Notes: generated by a model from the sequence alone, not told the origin. A stretch of DNA of 64,000 nucleotides from Hibiscus mutabilis (GCA_019671005.1 CM033738.1:18564202-18628201); one strand, 5' to 3'. Counted from the first letter of the stretch, positions 11,265-23,755 are shown. Made by a program: numbers and translations.

Positions 11265-11755
11265 TGTTGGATTAAAATCCGCAATTGTGGGCATATATGT
11301 ATAATGTATGATGCTATTATAAAGTATGACACAAAATTAAGTGACCAATTATGTTAGGTGTGTCATGGGTATTAAAATGTCATGGAAATAAAAGTGTAGA
11401 TACCATAAGATGTATTTATAATTCAATGAGGGGCAGAGTTATAAATACTTAATAGTTGATTTAATAAATCAACTATATAAAGAGGTAGTGGTCCCCAAGA
11501 AATAGGTTAACTTGTATTACTCTTGTCCCCGTCAGAGAGTTTTTACGGTAAGGGCTAGCCTATCTTCTTGGAAGATCAGAACCATCTTTTAGGTGATATC
11601 CATTAAAGGATTCAAAGTTTTTTCAGTCCATCAATGAATTCATGTATGCTTCCGCATTCAGTTTATTTAGTTTATTGTTATTGATGATTTGACATGATAG
11701 ATCCTAGGGTTAGTTTTCATACCTGTTGTGTTTTGGGTATGCTTTGGTTCTAACA
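11265..11755 (+). repeat. 3' LTR of copia element (491 bp)
   Basis: Ends TTCTAACA, followed by the TSD TCTCA. It carries a TAA insertion relative to the 5' LTR near 11463 and the TATA box at 11474-11482. Confidence 0.93.
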
Positions 11756-12149
11756 TCTCAAAGACCTCTGGATTGATTTTAAGGAAAAATGAATAGCCTA
11801 GTAAGGAAAGAAATAATTTTGTGTACCCTCTTTTAAAGTTGAGCTATGGACTGAGAATTTAGTTATATTTGCTTCATAAGCTTGTTGTTGTTAGGTTTGA
11901 TTGAATATAATCCTAAGATTCGAATTGTATGTCTTAAGCTGCAATGTTTTTCCTTGTGATTTTCTTTTATAGAGGAATTTGAATTGTGGACAGTTTTGAA
12001 ACCCTTTGTAAATTGATAGAATGGTTTAGAGTATCGAATTTGTTTAGTAATGCATTCGAATGTAGTCTTGATAAATTATGTCAAATGTGTTAGAATCTTA
12101 AACTATGGGATCTCATTGTTGCTAAAAGTCGAATGGAAATGTTGTTTGT

Positions 12150-13120
12150 TATAGGGGACTCTTTTGCTAGAAAATTTGGGGGCTGAATTGTTGTTTTATG
12201 AAACTGGAAATGGGATTTTTTGCTAGAAAGTTTGGGGACAGTTTTGCTGTTTTATGAAACTGAAATAGGGGTTGTTTTGTAACAATTAAAGGACTGTTTT
12301 GGGGTTGTTTTGTAAATCTGAAAACAGGGGACAGTTTTATGAAGTTCAAGGACTGATTAGCAATAGAATAGGGACTGCACTGGACTGTTTTGTGTGTATA
12401 TGTATGTAATGGGACTGTTTTGATGTATATAAGTGTGTATACAAGTATAATGGACTGTTCTGGATGTATCTAAATAAATTTGAGTCTGTTTTGAAGGGGC
12501 AAAATATGAATGCAAGTGTATGAGACTGTTATGAAGGTGTATGAACATTAATGGACTATTTTGACCATGTATATGTGTATATATGATTTTGGGACTGTTT
12601 TGTATAAATGGGGACAATTGTGGACTGTTTTGGATTGATAAAAATAGGGGAGAGGCTATTTTACAAGTATAAGGGGTTGTTAAGACTTCATGTGGATTGT
12701 TTTGGTTTATAAATATGTGAACATGTGAAATTAGAACTGTTTTGTGTATACATGAAAGCATGGAGACTGTTTTGAAGGTATACAAAATGTTAAGGGTTAT
12801 TTTGATGTGTTTAAATATATATGCCAACGTAGGGACTGTTTTTAAGCATATATGTGAATATGTATATATATATATTAGGGGCTATTTTGCTTTGGTATAA
12901 ATGTTAGTGGACTATTTTGTATGAAATAATATGTATACAAGTATATTGGACTATTTGTTTATATATGAAAGTATGCTTGACTGATTTGATGTATAAAATA
13001 TGTATACAAATGTAGTGGACTGTTTTGGTGTACATATATGTATATAAGTATAATTGCCCTATTTTGTGTATGCATGAACATATAGTGGACTGTTTGGGAT
13101 GTATAACTATGTGCATATGA
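12150..13120 (+). repeat. GGACTGTTTTG-type repeat array in the right giant LTR
   Basis: Counterpart of the array at 500-2530, without the solo-LTR insertion. Unit order is conserved between the two LTRs, so the array predates insertion of the element. The remainder of this LTR (13120-15780) is AT-rich, parallels 2530-5190 and shows no coding sequence. Confidence 0.75.
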
Positions 13121-15780
13121 TAAATGAATGTGTTTAAATGGTAGAATGTCTATGAATGATATATGACTATGGGATAGAATATCTAGTTAATGTGATTGAC
13201 ATGTATACTCCTGGTGACGATATTCATCTCTAATGAATGAATTGTATTGGTATTAATGAGTTGTTATTCTGTTCGAGGTACATATTATGATAGGGAAGAG
13301 TAGAAGAAATAAATTTTTGGGAGCTAGAGGTGATTATAGATTCAGGTATTCCGTAACTTCAGGATATGAGGTGAGTGTAGTTGCGATTGTTCCAAGTGAC
13401 ACGGAGTCACTCTAATCTTTTCTTTTATAGAATTATTGTCTTAAATGTTCAAGTATGGATCACGTACGATCATTTTGCATAAGGCTCACATAGAGTATCT
13501 GGATTGGGTTACATTCATGGCATTGAAGTTTCATGGATAAGATATGTATTACGTAGGCATCATGAATGCATTGCATGCCATGTTATGACGTTTTATAATT
13601 ATTTAATTTAAGTATATCTATATATAAGCTTTGCTTTGGATTTAGTATCAAATCTTAATCCTTTGAAAGTATAATATACAAGAAACAACGTCAAGCTTTA
13701 AGGTTATAAGAACTTACACATTCTAAGGAGCTAAAAGCTCACCTCATGCTATATGATACTAAGAAAAGAAACAAGTAAGTTACTTTCGTCATAAGATACC
13801 CCTCCTAACTTCAAAGCATAAAATATTTAAGTTGCCTAAACAATGGAAGTCCTTGGACACTTTGGCATGGTGCAAAGGTATAGTTCGGGACTACGGTCCA
13901 TGAGCTACGGCTCAAGGGTGACAACCCTATATATGTGATATATTGGCAACAGTAGGAGGTAATGGGGGAGATGGTAAGGAGATTGGCGACAATTGGTTGG
14001 ATAGAGAAAAGAAGCTAGGTTTGTTATGTTCTAACACTAGTATGGCTATGTGCTTTGTGCTATGTATAACACGGACCAATACGGTCAGATATGAACCAAT
14101 GCTACCCATGTCCAAATTGATCCAAGGAAAATGTTCTAAAAGATATGAACTCAGATGCTAAGCTTTGATAAGAAACTTTGATAAGCAATGTTATGAACTC
14201 AGATAAGCTCTGTTATGAACTCCGATAAAGCTTCCAATAGACAAAGCTACGTACAAACTAAGATTAAGACATAAGTACTTATTGCTAACTTATACTTGTA
14301 TTATGTGAATTTCCACTCAATATTATTAGCATTATGATTGTTATTTTAAGGTCACTACCTCACTTAGGCTATATAAGCCTAATGCATTCATTATCATGCA
14401 TTATAGGTTGTTTAAATCCTTTGTGATTCAATCGGGTGCAAACGTTGCAAGTCACATTCTGAAGCTTCTGAGTAGTACCATTATTTTCCTCAAGCTCCTA
14501 GTAGGGTGGCATCATGTTTGTAATTTCATTTAGATATTTGATAAGTTTTGGAAGTAATGCTTGAGAGCATTTGATTTATTTGTGAAATGTGTAAAAGGCC
14601 TTTCTAATTTTTGGTGTAGATAATTAACTAAAATTTGGTTGGATTGTTTCGCTAATGAATGTGCTAAAAATCGTAGATGATTGAGTAAAGTACCAATGTA
14701 GTTCGAACAAGGTTAAAACAGGTGTCTAAAATGCTTGTCATGTTATGTGATGGTTGCTTAAATGGTAAAGTAAGATTTATCGAATGTTTTATTGATTGTC
14801 TTTGTGATTTAAAGCTTGGTTGCAACATTTATAATCATGTTATGTTAAGGATTTAAATGAATGTCTCTTACATACATGTGCCCTAAAGCCTTGTACATGT
14901 CTAGTTAGAATGACCTTGGTTACGAGACATGGTTGGTCCTTACATCATTGTCATGACTATTGGATTCTTTATGTTTGGTCGAACTGATTTTATTATGGAC
15001 CCTATGAAATTGATATTAGGAACTTGTTATGCCAGAGTGTCAAGTAAATCTCTATTTGAATGTGATTGAACATGCTTCATTTGTTAGTGAATCTTGTATG
15101 TTCAAGGTCTTGATCGAAGCTTACTCCCTCTATGTAGTGGATCCTAGTTTAATTTCTTATTTTGAATTGAAATGTTGTAAACCATATTTCATCCTTAAAT
15201 CAAAAACCTAGTATAGATAAGTTTAAACTGGCAATAATAAAGAATAGTAGTAACTGAGGTAATGACTTATAAGTGACTCAATCTTGAATGAATTATTCAA
15301 CTAAGTTAAAATCATCACTTGAAACCTGTTAAATATGTATAGTATGCTTTAATTGATTGTTTTACTATGAAACATTTAGTATGTAATTTTGCTAAGTATA
15401 AGAGTGATGTATTGTTTGATGAGTATGTATATAAAGCTTCATGATATTAGTTGATTATTGAAAATCCTAAGCTTAATATCATAGCCAGGGTTATGTTCTT
15501 CACTTGAAACTAATGTGTATCTAATATAGACATGTTTGAAGATTTTGAGGTTATAAATATGTGATTAGCAACTTGTTTGGGTATAATAAGAGGGTTTTTT
15601 GTCATCTTTCTTTTGAACTATGCCCTTAAGTATAAATAAGGTTTTGAGTTATGACAGAAATGTTAATGTATAACTATATTAAAAAAGAAAGAAAATTTTG
15701 TTAACCCACCTCAAATTGTATTGAAAGTTTTAGTTTTTGGTCATATTTTCCATGGAATATGTTTGTGGTGACATCTTTTA

Positions 15781-18075
15781 TTCATTTTTGTTAACCCAAT
15801 CTCATATTTTCCATGTCAATCTTGAATTTGACAAGTCTTATGGTATATTTACCATTTCATCAACATAGGAACATATATCCTAGTTTTGACATACACACAT
15901 TTGTCACACTCTTATGACAATATCTTTTATTGAACGTAGTGTGACTGTGTCAATATGAGATCACCAGACTGTCGTTAGATATGGATACCCAAAATCAAAT
16001 ATGTCATTCTCATATTTTTCATGTCTTTTGTACGTTTACCATTTCACTGTTACTTATAACAATGAGTATGTCCTGAACATAGGATCAAGTATCCTAATGC
16101 TGACATACAATCATTTGTCACACTTACTTGTCATCATGACAATATCTTGGTTTCAACCTTTTGCTGAACGTATGGACTATTTCGTTTCATTGAACTTGGA
16201 TTAACTTCCTAATTATATAGGAAATATATTTTCAAAAAATGGTCATTCTTTATTTCCATTATCTCATTCTTGTGAATCTGTTTGTACACAAGAAATTGTT
16301 ATACGTTACTATGTTCTACATAGTCAATGAAAATATAGTCATTTTATTTCCATTTACTTTAGTAATGGGAACATTACCTTTGTAGAACACCCCCACATTT
16401 TTATGTAGTTGTAGGAAGGTTTTATTTCTTTCCATAATTCATATGGTGTCTTTTTTCTCTTTTATTTTGAGATACCTTATTAGTTGATAGAACAACTCCC
16501 CTACATATCGGGCATATTTTGAATATTCAATTCTTTTCAGAAGTTATCTTCAAAATTGTTGTACCCTAGGATGTTGCAACGTTATTCACATATAGTTTCT
16601 CCCAAATTAATCAATTTATTAAGTTTGGGTTTCAACATCCTGCTTATAGAGAATAATTTCTCTATAACATCTTTTAAGCAAATGCGCGTAGTATTAATTT
16701 GTGCCATCATGAAGGTAATAGACTTCCTTCAAACAATTATTTGCCATATCTATTTATTATGACAAAATATTGGCATGCCATTGATCTCGTATCGAATTTT
16801 ATAGTCCAAAGACTTTGTTCCCCATCTTATGGCAATAGAAACATTTCTCATGAAATTTTTGTTTCTTGGACACACCGCCTAATTTGCAGTTTGAAGTCAT
16901 TTTTGACTTCCACTATGTTTGCCCTAGCAAGCAATATTTGCCTTAGCAATATTTGAAGATGGTAACAATATTTACCTTATCCTCTCTAACACTAAGAGGA
17001 TCTCCCTTTGACCAAGTTTATCACGGTCAAATATGCAACATCTTTTGTTGCCACAGTTTAAAATTCTTTCAAATGAATTTCACTGGTTTCCATTGTGTAA
17101 AATAGTCACAAACCAAAATCAAAATATTATGAATCTGTTAAACGTTAGAAATTTAGCCAATTACTAAAACCAGAAACAAAAACATAATTTCTAACTTTTG
17201 TTGGTCGTCAAGAATTTAGTAAACTAAAAATCTAAAACAAAAGTTTACACGGTCTAATAGAAAGAACATTAATGACCAGTGCACCAGGTAGGTAACTTTT
17301 GAAAAGAGAGGTGGTGCACTAGGCATTCTTAAATGCCAAGTCTTTAAAAGAACCAATCCTAGACATGCACTCTCATATTGTCTTTGAATCATCCATTTTT
17401 GGATTCTATTCTTGAAATTATTCCAAGCATGAGTGATCAATTAAAATCACTGCCTTTGATTCACAACAATTTGAAATCAATCATTAAGAGTTTGGTAACT
17501 AAGAATTTCATAGCACCGACATCTTCCATTTATGGTCCAACGACCCTCACAATTCTTTAGTCATTTTTAAACATTGTGCACTTCATAACATGCATTAGAC
17601 TAGGCTTTAAGAATTTAATTTTGACATAGAGAGCAAAGTTCTTCTATGCTTTAATTTGAGACCTCTATCGGAATCAACACTTTGAATTTAGTAACCAATG
17701 TTACTTCCAGAAATAAATTCATCGAATTATTTCCAAAATAGAATCATACTTGATTATTCGAAAATAAATTCAATGCTTTATTTTCCTTACCAAATTAGAA
17801 TCAACTCAAGATTCTAACGGGGAAATAAATTCAATGATTTATTTCCCTTATATCTTCTGTTAAACAACAGAGATATCAATCCAACTTAATTCGGTTTAAC
17901 AAACATAATTCAAAAGGAATTAATCCTTTGATTTTAATTCCATTGACTCTTGTTTGGAAGATCAAGTAAACCCGTTAAAAAGACAGGAATTAATTCCCGA
18001 AACGAATTATTTATGAGATCTTTGTTTCCAAACAAATCACGATTTCCCCTGAGTATCCTATTCGTCACTATAAAA
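15781..18075 (-). pseudogene. Decayed copia gag-pol on the minus strand
   Basis: This stretch is the relic of a copia element read leftward. Two islands are recognisable in reverse complement: a gag zinc knuckle, FHEKCFYCHKMGNK (plus coordinates 16811-16866), and an integrase C-terminal block, TPYELWKEIKPSYNYIKMWGC (16388-16455). Their right-to-left order, gag then integrase, agrees with minus orientation. Stops and frameshifts are dense. A partly duplicated segment occurs at about 15815-15960 and 16010-16180. The part from 17100 to 18075 would be the leader and gag start but I cannot recognise it. The left junction with the truncated giant LTR (15780-15805) has no visible target duplication. 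The matching LTR lies beyond the tandem array, at 28274-29987. Confidence 0.7.
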
Positions 18076-18256
18076 TTTCTTGTTAGGATTTATGTTTTGA
18101 TATAATAATTGAAAAAATAGTTTTAGACTAAATTGAAAAGATTTCAGTAATGGTTTTAAGTCTAAACAACTTGAAAATACGTTTGAGAAGTTTTGAAAGG
18201 TTTTGGAAATGTTTAAAATGCTTTAAAGTAGGTAAACTAACATTTTCAACACAGGC

Positions 18257-18545
18257 GTACCGATACGGTCCAAGGGTTTCAGCTATAGTATTTTTCCAGT
18301 AACAAAAAACTGTACCAATACACCCCTAGGCGTACCGATACAGAGTGGATACGCCATGTGGCGTTCCGATCCAATTTGTAACCTCCCCAATGGTAATTTG
18401 AATTGCAAGGCGTACCATAGACCAAGGCGTTCCCACACGGTTTACCAAACAGACCAAGGCGTATCAATAAGTGTACCAATATGGCCCAAGGTGTTTCAAT
18501 ACGGTTAGCAAGATTGAGTGTAACGGCTAGTAGCTGTACCGATAC
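18257..18545 (+). promoter_or_regulatory. GTAYCGRTAC palindrome cluster in LTR-a
   Basis: Exact copies at 18257-18266, 18332-18341 and 18536-18545, plus decayed copies such as GTACCAATAC at 18312. The cluster ends about 100 bp upstream of the TATA box, in what should be the U3 region. An enhancer or host-factor site is a positional inference. Confidence 0.6.
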
Positions 18546-18642
18546 GGACAGCACCAGAATTGCATTTATTACAGGAAATAAAGCTTCCAACGGCTCCAAT
18601 TCAATCCCAACGGTCTCCAACGGCTAGAAACTCATTTGGGAC

Positions 18643-18650
18643 TATAAAAG
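18643..18650 (+). promoter_or_regulatory. TATA box of LTR-a
   Basis: TATAAAAG in the context GACTATAAAAGGACCC. The same context occurs at 24582 (LTR-b) and, as TATAAAAAGG, at 27751 (LTR-c). Confidence 0.7.
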
Positions 18651-19159
18651 GACCCTTCAAGCTTTAGCAACAACTAATGATCTTATTGTCAACACATTAT
18701 GATGCCAAAATTGTCTTTGGGCTTTAAATTCTCATTCTTTGTATAGACAACACTTGTGAGCTTTAATTGTTAGATTTGCTCAAGTGTTTTAGGATTTAGG
18801 TGAGTGCTTAAAAGAGTACAAACATCTACCTTATAGAGAGGATTGTTTGTTTTCTTTATTTTTTTGCTTGAGAGGATTCCCAAAGCTTGGGTTGTAAGCT
18901 TTGGAAGCTAGACTTGGTAATTGAGTCTAGGTTGTAAAGGTTGCCTCCTCAGCCTTGTTAAAAGGGGAAGAAATCTTAGTGGATTTGGGAAATCCTTAAT
19001 GGGAAGCTAAGGTAGTGGATGTAGAGCTTGTTAGAAGCTTGAACCACTATAAATCCTTGTGTCCATTGTCTTTATCTTTTACTTCCCACCATTAACACCC
19101 AAAGTCAACTTCTCCACCACTTGGGAAGCATATGATTGAAGGAATTCGAGCTCAACAAT

Positions 19160-19171
19160 TGGTATCAGAGC
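19160..19171 (+). other. Primer-binding site after LTR-a
   Basis: TGGTATCAGAGC, a perfect match to the standard plant initiator-Met-tRNA site, two bases after the LTR. Confidence 0.9.
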
Positions 19172-19249
19172 GAGGCTCAATCTAGAAGGTTTAACCACCT
19201 ATTGAGGCAATCCGGCAAGCTCGACCGATAAACAAGTCAACGGACTTCC

Positions 19250-20459
19250 ATGGCGTTATCCATCGACAAACATCCCTTCTTCAACGGGGACAACTATGCT
19301 TCTTGGAAGCATAGAATGATGTTCTTCATGAAGAGCAAAGACTACCGTCTTTGGGACATAGTTGAAGATGGATCGTTTGTACCAAATCGGAGCAGTGGAA
19401 TGGATCGTTTGTACCAAATCGGAGCAGTGGAATGCGGAAGATCGCAAGAAGATGGAGCTCAATTGCAAGGCTTTGCACATTCTATTTTGTGCATTGGGCT
19501 CAGAAGAGTACGCGAAAGTATCTTCTTGTGAGAGTGCGAAGGAGTTATGTGACAAACTTGAAGCAATCCATAAAGGGACAAATGAGGTGAAGGAGACAAA
19601 GATTGATCTACTGAACCTCGAATACGAAAACTTTAAGATGGACCCATATGAAAACATCAAGAGCATGTTCGACCGGTTCTCTACAATTGTCAATCAACTC
19701 AAAAGTCTTAGAGAAGAGATTCTGAAAGAAAAGCTTATTCAGAAGTTAATTTATTCACTTCCTGAATCATAGGAGAGCAAGAAGACGGCCATTATTGAAG
19801 TCAAAGACTTGAAGAATCTCAAGCTTGGAGAGCTCGTAGGGTCTCTTCTCACCCATGAGATGATGCTCTACCCTTGAAGAGGGAGAAAGAGAAGATAATT
19901 TAAGAGTAAGGAATCGATTTCAACATCATTTCTCTACATCACTCCACAAGCCAACAAGTAGAATCAAGTGAGGAGGAAGGTGAATATGAAGAGATGGCCT
20001 ATCTCTTCAAGGAATTGGCCCGATTCATGAAGAACAACAAAGAAGAATCCAAGCGTGAATCGAAGAAGAAAATGGTGAATTCCCCGAAGTACTCGAAATA
20101 CAAGAAGAAGAGGCACACCAACCCGATTACCCTCGCTTCAACACGAAGGGGTCATCATCAAAGAAAGCATATGTGGCTACATGGAGTGATGAAGACTCCA
20201 CCGATGAAGATGAGATAGCCCACATATGCATGATGGTCGTACAAGAGGAGAAGGTAAGTTCTAACTCATCTTGTTCAAATTTAAATTCTTACACATTTGA
20301 TGATTTACAAGAAGCCTATGATAAATTGGTTTTTGAGTCCAAGGACTAATTACTTCAACTAAAAATGATGAAATTGAAAAATGGATTCCTAAGGGGACTA
20401 AGTTATGTGCTACTAATGCCCATGGATCCAAAGCAATTTGGATACCAAAAATCAAATGA
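19250..20459 (+). pseudogene. SIRE-like copia gag, copy 1 (frameshifted, internally deleted)
   Basis: Gag builds the particle that packages element RNA. The start is MALSIDKHPFFNGDNYASWK, typical of SIRE/Maximus-type copia gag (DUF4219 then UBN2). The frame is then lost in a 32-bp perfect tandem duplication (19368-19399 and 19400-19431), just where copy 2 also shifts frame. The next block KKMELNCKALHILFCALGSE runs in another frame to a stop at LIYSLPES, about 19772. A basic region and a damaged zinc knuckle (CSKCKK-like in copy 2) follow. The C-terminal tail ends in SKAIWIPKIK, then a TGA at 20457. Relative to copy 2, about 307 bp are missing between AAGG microhomologies. No pol follows; only about 480 bp of UTR reach LTR-b. 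Confidence 0.85.
19368..19431 (+). repeat. 32-bp perfect tandem duplication in gag copy 1
   Basis: Two adjacent identical 32-bp units (19368-19399, 19400-19431). Copy 2 has a single unit at the same place. Because 32 is not a multiple of 3 it shifts the reading frame. Confidence 0.95.
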
Positions 20460-20924
20460 TTGTCTTTTGTAGGTGTGATGGAGATTTGATCAACAAGCGA
20501 TAAGATTGAGGGGGAGCTCTATACACAAAAAGGATGAACACTTGAAGAAGGAAGGCTTTACATCCTCCCTTTTGATTCAAGTGTGGTAAAATTAGTTGGT
20601 TTTTTTATTTGAGTTATTTATTTTAATTCAACTAATTATCATATATGTTGGACTAACATTTGAATAATGCTTGAGTAAGAGGGAGCCTATTTTAAAACAA
20701 AATTCATTTTTGTCAAACTTTTAAACTCTCCATTGTTATTGGTCTTTAAAGTCTAAACCATTTTTGATATAACAAAAAGGGGGAGAGATAGCTTTGAAAA
20801 TTGATTTTTCAAATGAATAAGCGGGAGCTTATAAGATTTTTAACAATCAATCTCTTATTCAAATTTTATTTTTACTAAGGGGGGAATCTCAAAAACAATT
20901 TTTCAAGTTGGTTTTATTATATCA

Positions 20925-20937
20925 AAAAGGGGGAGAT
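20925..20937 (+). other. Polypurine tract before LTR-b
   Basis: AAAAAGGGGGAGAT-type purine run immediately before TGTTATGATT. The same run precedes LTR-c at 27145-27157. Confidence 0.85.
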
Positions 20938-21115
20938 TGTTATGATTTATGTTTTGATATAGTAATTGAAAAATTAGTTTTGGACTAAATTGAAAAGATT
21001 TCAAAAATGGTTTTAAGTCCAAACAACTTGAAAATAAGTTTGAAAAGTTTTTTTAGAGGTTTTGGAAATGTTTTAAATGCTTTAAAGTAGGTAAACTAAC
21101 GTTTTCAACACAGGC

Positions 21116-21307
21116 GTACCGATACGGTATACCCCGTATCGATACAGCCCAAGGGTTTCAGCTACAGTATTTTTTCAATAACCAAAACTGTACCGATATG
21201 CCCCTAGGTGTAGCGTTACGGAGTGGATCGTTTTGATACGCCACATGGCGTACCGATCTAGTTTTAACCTCCCCAACGGCTATTTGAATTGCAGGGCGTA
21301 CCGATAC
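21116..21307 (+). promoter_or_regulatory. GTAYCGRTAC palindrome cluster in LTR-b
   Basis: Exact copies at 21116-21125, 21136-21145 and 21298-21307; a fourth lies at 24475-24484 across the solo-LTR insertion. The first two face each other so that CGATACGG and CCCGTATCG can form a stem around TATAC. Decayed copies such as GTACTGATAC (21406) are also present. Confidence 0.6.
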
Positions 21308-23364
21308 GGTTTACCAAACAAACCAAGGCGTATCAATAAGCGTACCAATACGCCCAAGGTGTTTCAATACGGTTAGCAAGACTGAGCGTAACGGCTAGTA
21401 GCTGTACTGATACGGGTGTAATACCTCAAAATTTTGGTTAGTGACCAAAATGTAAGACTTGAAAAGTTGGTGACCAAAATATAAAAATTCAAATGTTTGG
21501 TGCCAAAGTGTAAATTTCAAAAAGTTTAGGGACTAATTTGTAATTCTCAAAAGTTATGTAAGTTTGTCCCGTAAATGAATAGTTCACCCTAAGAGTGGCA
21601 TTTTCGTGTTACCCAGATTTTTGATACGGGGTTTGTATTAAGAGCTATACAGTTTTGAAGTTCAGGAAAAATCTGGATAATCGATTTAATCGAATAAATG
21701 AGAAATCTTTTATGAGATATTTTAGGAGATATTTTATTAAAAAAGGCAAGGATAGAATGGTCATTTCCATGTCTTATTTTAATAAAAATTAATATGGACC
21801 ATTGGATCAAAGGTTACTTTTCCATGTTTAATCTTAGCCATTGGATGAAAAATGGCAAGATTGTAATTTTTGATGATGGCAAGGGCAAAGTTGGTAATCA
21901 CTAACTCCTTGGATTGGTAGGTAGACATGTGGTTTAATATGGAGCTTTGGATTGCAAGGGCAAAAAGGTCATTAGACTTTAAAAATGAAATTTTTAATTC
22001 ATTTTTATATATTAAGTACAAGTCGCTAAATTGGAAGGAAAAGAAATTTCAAGATTTCTCCCCCAATTTCAGCCAAGTTTTGAACACCCCAAGGTAAGGA
22101 AGAATTTTTTCTTCTTGATTTTCAAGCTTATTTAGTTGGAATTTTGATGAAGGCATGAAACATGAAATTAATCTACATGAAATTCTCTATCTTTTGGTAC
22201 CAATTGTTCATGCTTTCCTTGCTTAGAACCTTGGTTTTGTGACTTTGAAGGATAAAGGGGATGTTGTTTTAGGGTGAACTAGGGTTAGTTTTTGATGAAT
22301 ATGATGTTGTAGAATCATATTAAAGCTTGTATGATGATTGAAACTACTTGGAAATGGCTAAACCCTAAATTGTTCAAAGTTAGGGTTTTAGTAGAAAAGT
22401 TGAAGTTGGATTGATTTTGAGTTAGGAATGATTGTGAAGCATGGAAATGATGTCTAAGTGTTAAGTGGACTAATTTGGAAACTTGGAAAAATATAAGGGT
22501 GATTTCGGCATTTTGATAGAATTTGGGGAAATTATGGAAAAATTTCCATAAATTTGGAAATGTTGAAATTATGATTTTACAAGCTTTAAAATGTCATTTG
22601 GATTATTTTGGAAGTTTTTAAAACATAGGGACCAATTCATAAATTTTAAAAAGATTGGGGACCAATTTAGCAATTTGGAAGAAATTAAGAACTTAAGTGA
22701 AAATTTATTTTTATGGAAGCATTATGCTGGAATAAATATTAGAATGAGTTATAAATCATTCTTTGAGTAAAGGTTGGAAGAAATACGAAGTATTGGGGAT
22801 GGAATGACTTATGTCATGAAACTAATATTTGGAAAATATTAGGGTGTTTATAGGAAAATTATTCCTATATTGTTTATGTGTTAGTAAGATACTAACATAT
22901 AATTTGGAATGTACTTATGATATTTTAATACACTTGTAGACTGTGAACAAAATCAAGATCGAGTTAGCAATTGAGACAAGGAACGGGATCAAAGTTGAAC
23001 TTAGTGAGGCTAGTGAATATTGACAAAGTATAAAGTGTCAAGGTGGGTGCATTTTTATGCATGGATAATACTATGATTATCATTTGGAAGACTTTTGATA
23101 AGTCTACCTTACTAATAATTACTTGATAATTATATGTTTATATCATGAACTTATATTTGCCATATTGAGAATTGTCAAAGGAAGAACTATGATGCATTTG
23201 ATCACTAAATATGCCAGGTATGTATGGTTATGTTATATTTAGGGTATGAACGGCCTATTATTTAATTATATTGCCATGGATGAATTGAATATGGAATTAG
23301 AAAGTATGCCCAAATAAGTATTTGAGGTATAGAGTATAGTTGGCATGCCATAGAGTCCAATAGT

Positions 23365-23467
23365 TTAGCACTTCGGTGCGGTTTATTAACACTTAGGTGT
23401 GATTCTTTAGCACTTATGTGCTGTCTCTTAGCACTTCGGTGCGGTTTATTAGCACTTTGGTGCGGTT
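23365..23467. repeat. Short array of a TTAGCACTTCGGTGCGG unit
   Basis: About five imperfect copies spaced roughly 26 bp, each with TTAGCACTT and GGTGCGGTTT or a variant. Part of the solo LTR. Confidence 0.75.
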
Positions 23468-23517
23468 TTGACTCGTGTACTCAAGTCCTCAAAACTATGT
23501 TGGGAAATAATTTATTT

Positions 23518-23755
23518 GATAATAAATGGTGAATAAAATTAGAGAGTAAGTGGACTCTCAAAAAATGATAATAAATAGAGAATAAATTAGAGAGTAAGTG
23601 AACTCTCAAAAAATGATAATAAATAGTGAATAAATTAGAGAGTAAGTGAACTCTCGGAAAATGATAATAAATGGTGAATAAGTTAGAGAGTAAGTAAACT
23701 CTCGGATAATAAATGGTAAATAATTCAGAAAGTAGGTAAATTCTCGGATAATGGC
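23518..23755. repeat. About five copies of a ~49-bp AT-rich unit
   Basis: Each unit holds TTAGAGAGTAAGT, a short ACTCTC half that pairs with GAGAGT, and ATAATAAATGGTGAATAA. Adjacent copies differ by a few bases. Part of the solo LTR. Confidence 0.8.

Larger units (their letters stand above)
5836..11755 (+). mobile_element. Ty1/copia LTR retrotransposon, defective, inserted in the right giant LTR
   Basis: The element is bounded by two LTRs (TGTTGGATTA...TTCTAACA) and a perfect 5-bp duplication TCTCA at 5831-5835 and 11756-11760. The uninterrupted target is visible in the left giant LTR near 113-125 (AGAATCTCAAAGACC), so the insertion is unambiguous. Order inside is PBS, about 2.2 kb of non-coding leader, gag remnant, a pol remnant with RT and RNase H but no recognisable integrase, then PPT. 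By eye the LTRs differ by about 20 substitutions and one 3-bp indel over 490 bp, so the insertion is moderately old. It cannot have supplied its own integrase in its present form. Confidence 0.93.
5468..15780 (+). mobile_element. Right giant LTR, interrupted by a copia element and truncated at its 3' end
   Basis: It begins TGTAATACCC after the PPT. From 5726 it repeats the window start, is broken at 5835 by the copia insertion, resumes at 11756, and then parallels the left LTR to about 15780. The last 40 or so bases of the LTR (present at 5193-5235) are missing or scrambled, so its own 3' end and target duplication are lost. Subtracting the copia element gives about 4.4 kb, matching the left LTR once its solo-LTR insertion is removed. 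Confidence 0.8.
18081..19157 (+). repeat. LTR-a of the tandem array (1077 bp)
   Basis: Starts TGTTAGGATT, ends CTCAACA. Shorter than LTR-c partly because it has lost about 20 bp between two GTAYCGRTAC-type units near 18266. TATA box at 18643. Confidence 0.92.

Noticed and set aside
14029..15211. Short open frames conserved between the giant LTRs (for example 4445-4627 and 15029-15211)
   Set aside because: They are conserved only because the LTRs are duplicates. Differences are spread over all codon positions and no domain is recognised.
15697..15801. Direct repeat TTTTGTTAACCCA at 15697 and 15789 as a target duplication for the junction of giant LTR and minus-strand copia
   Set aside because: The two copies lie within about 90 bp and do not flank an element with defined ends. 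More likely a local duplication or chance.
19256..19693. Minus-strand open frame opposite gag copy 1 (and 25267-25602 opposite copy 2)
   Set aside because: It is the antisense shadow of a conserved gag segment in both copies and has no recognisable domain.
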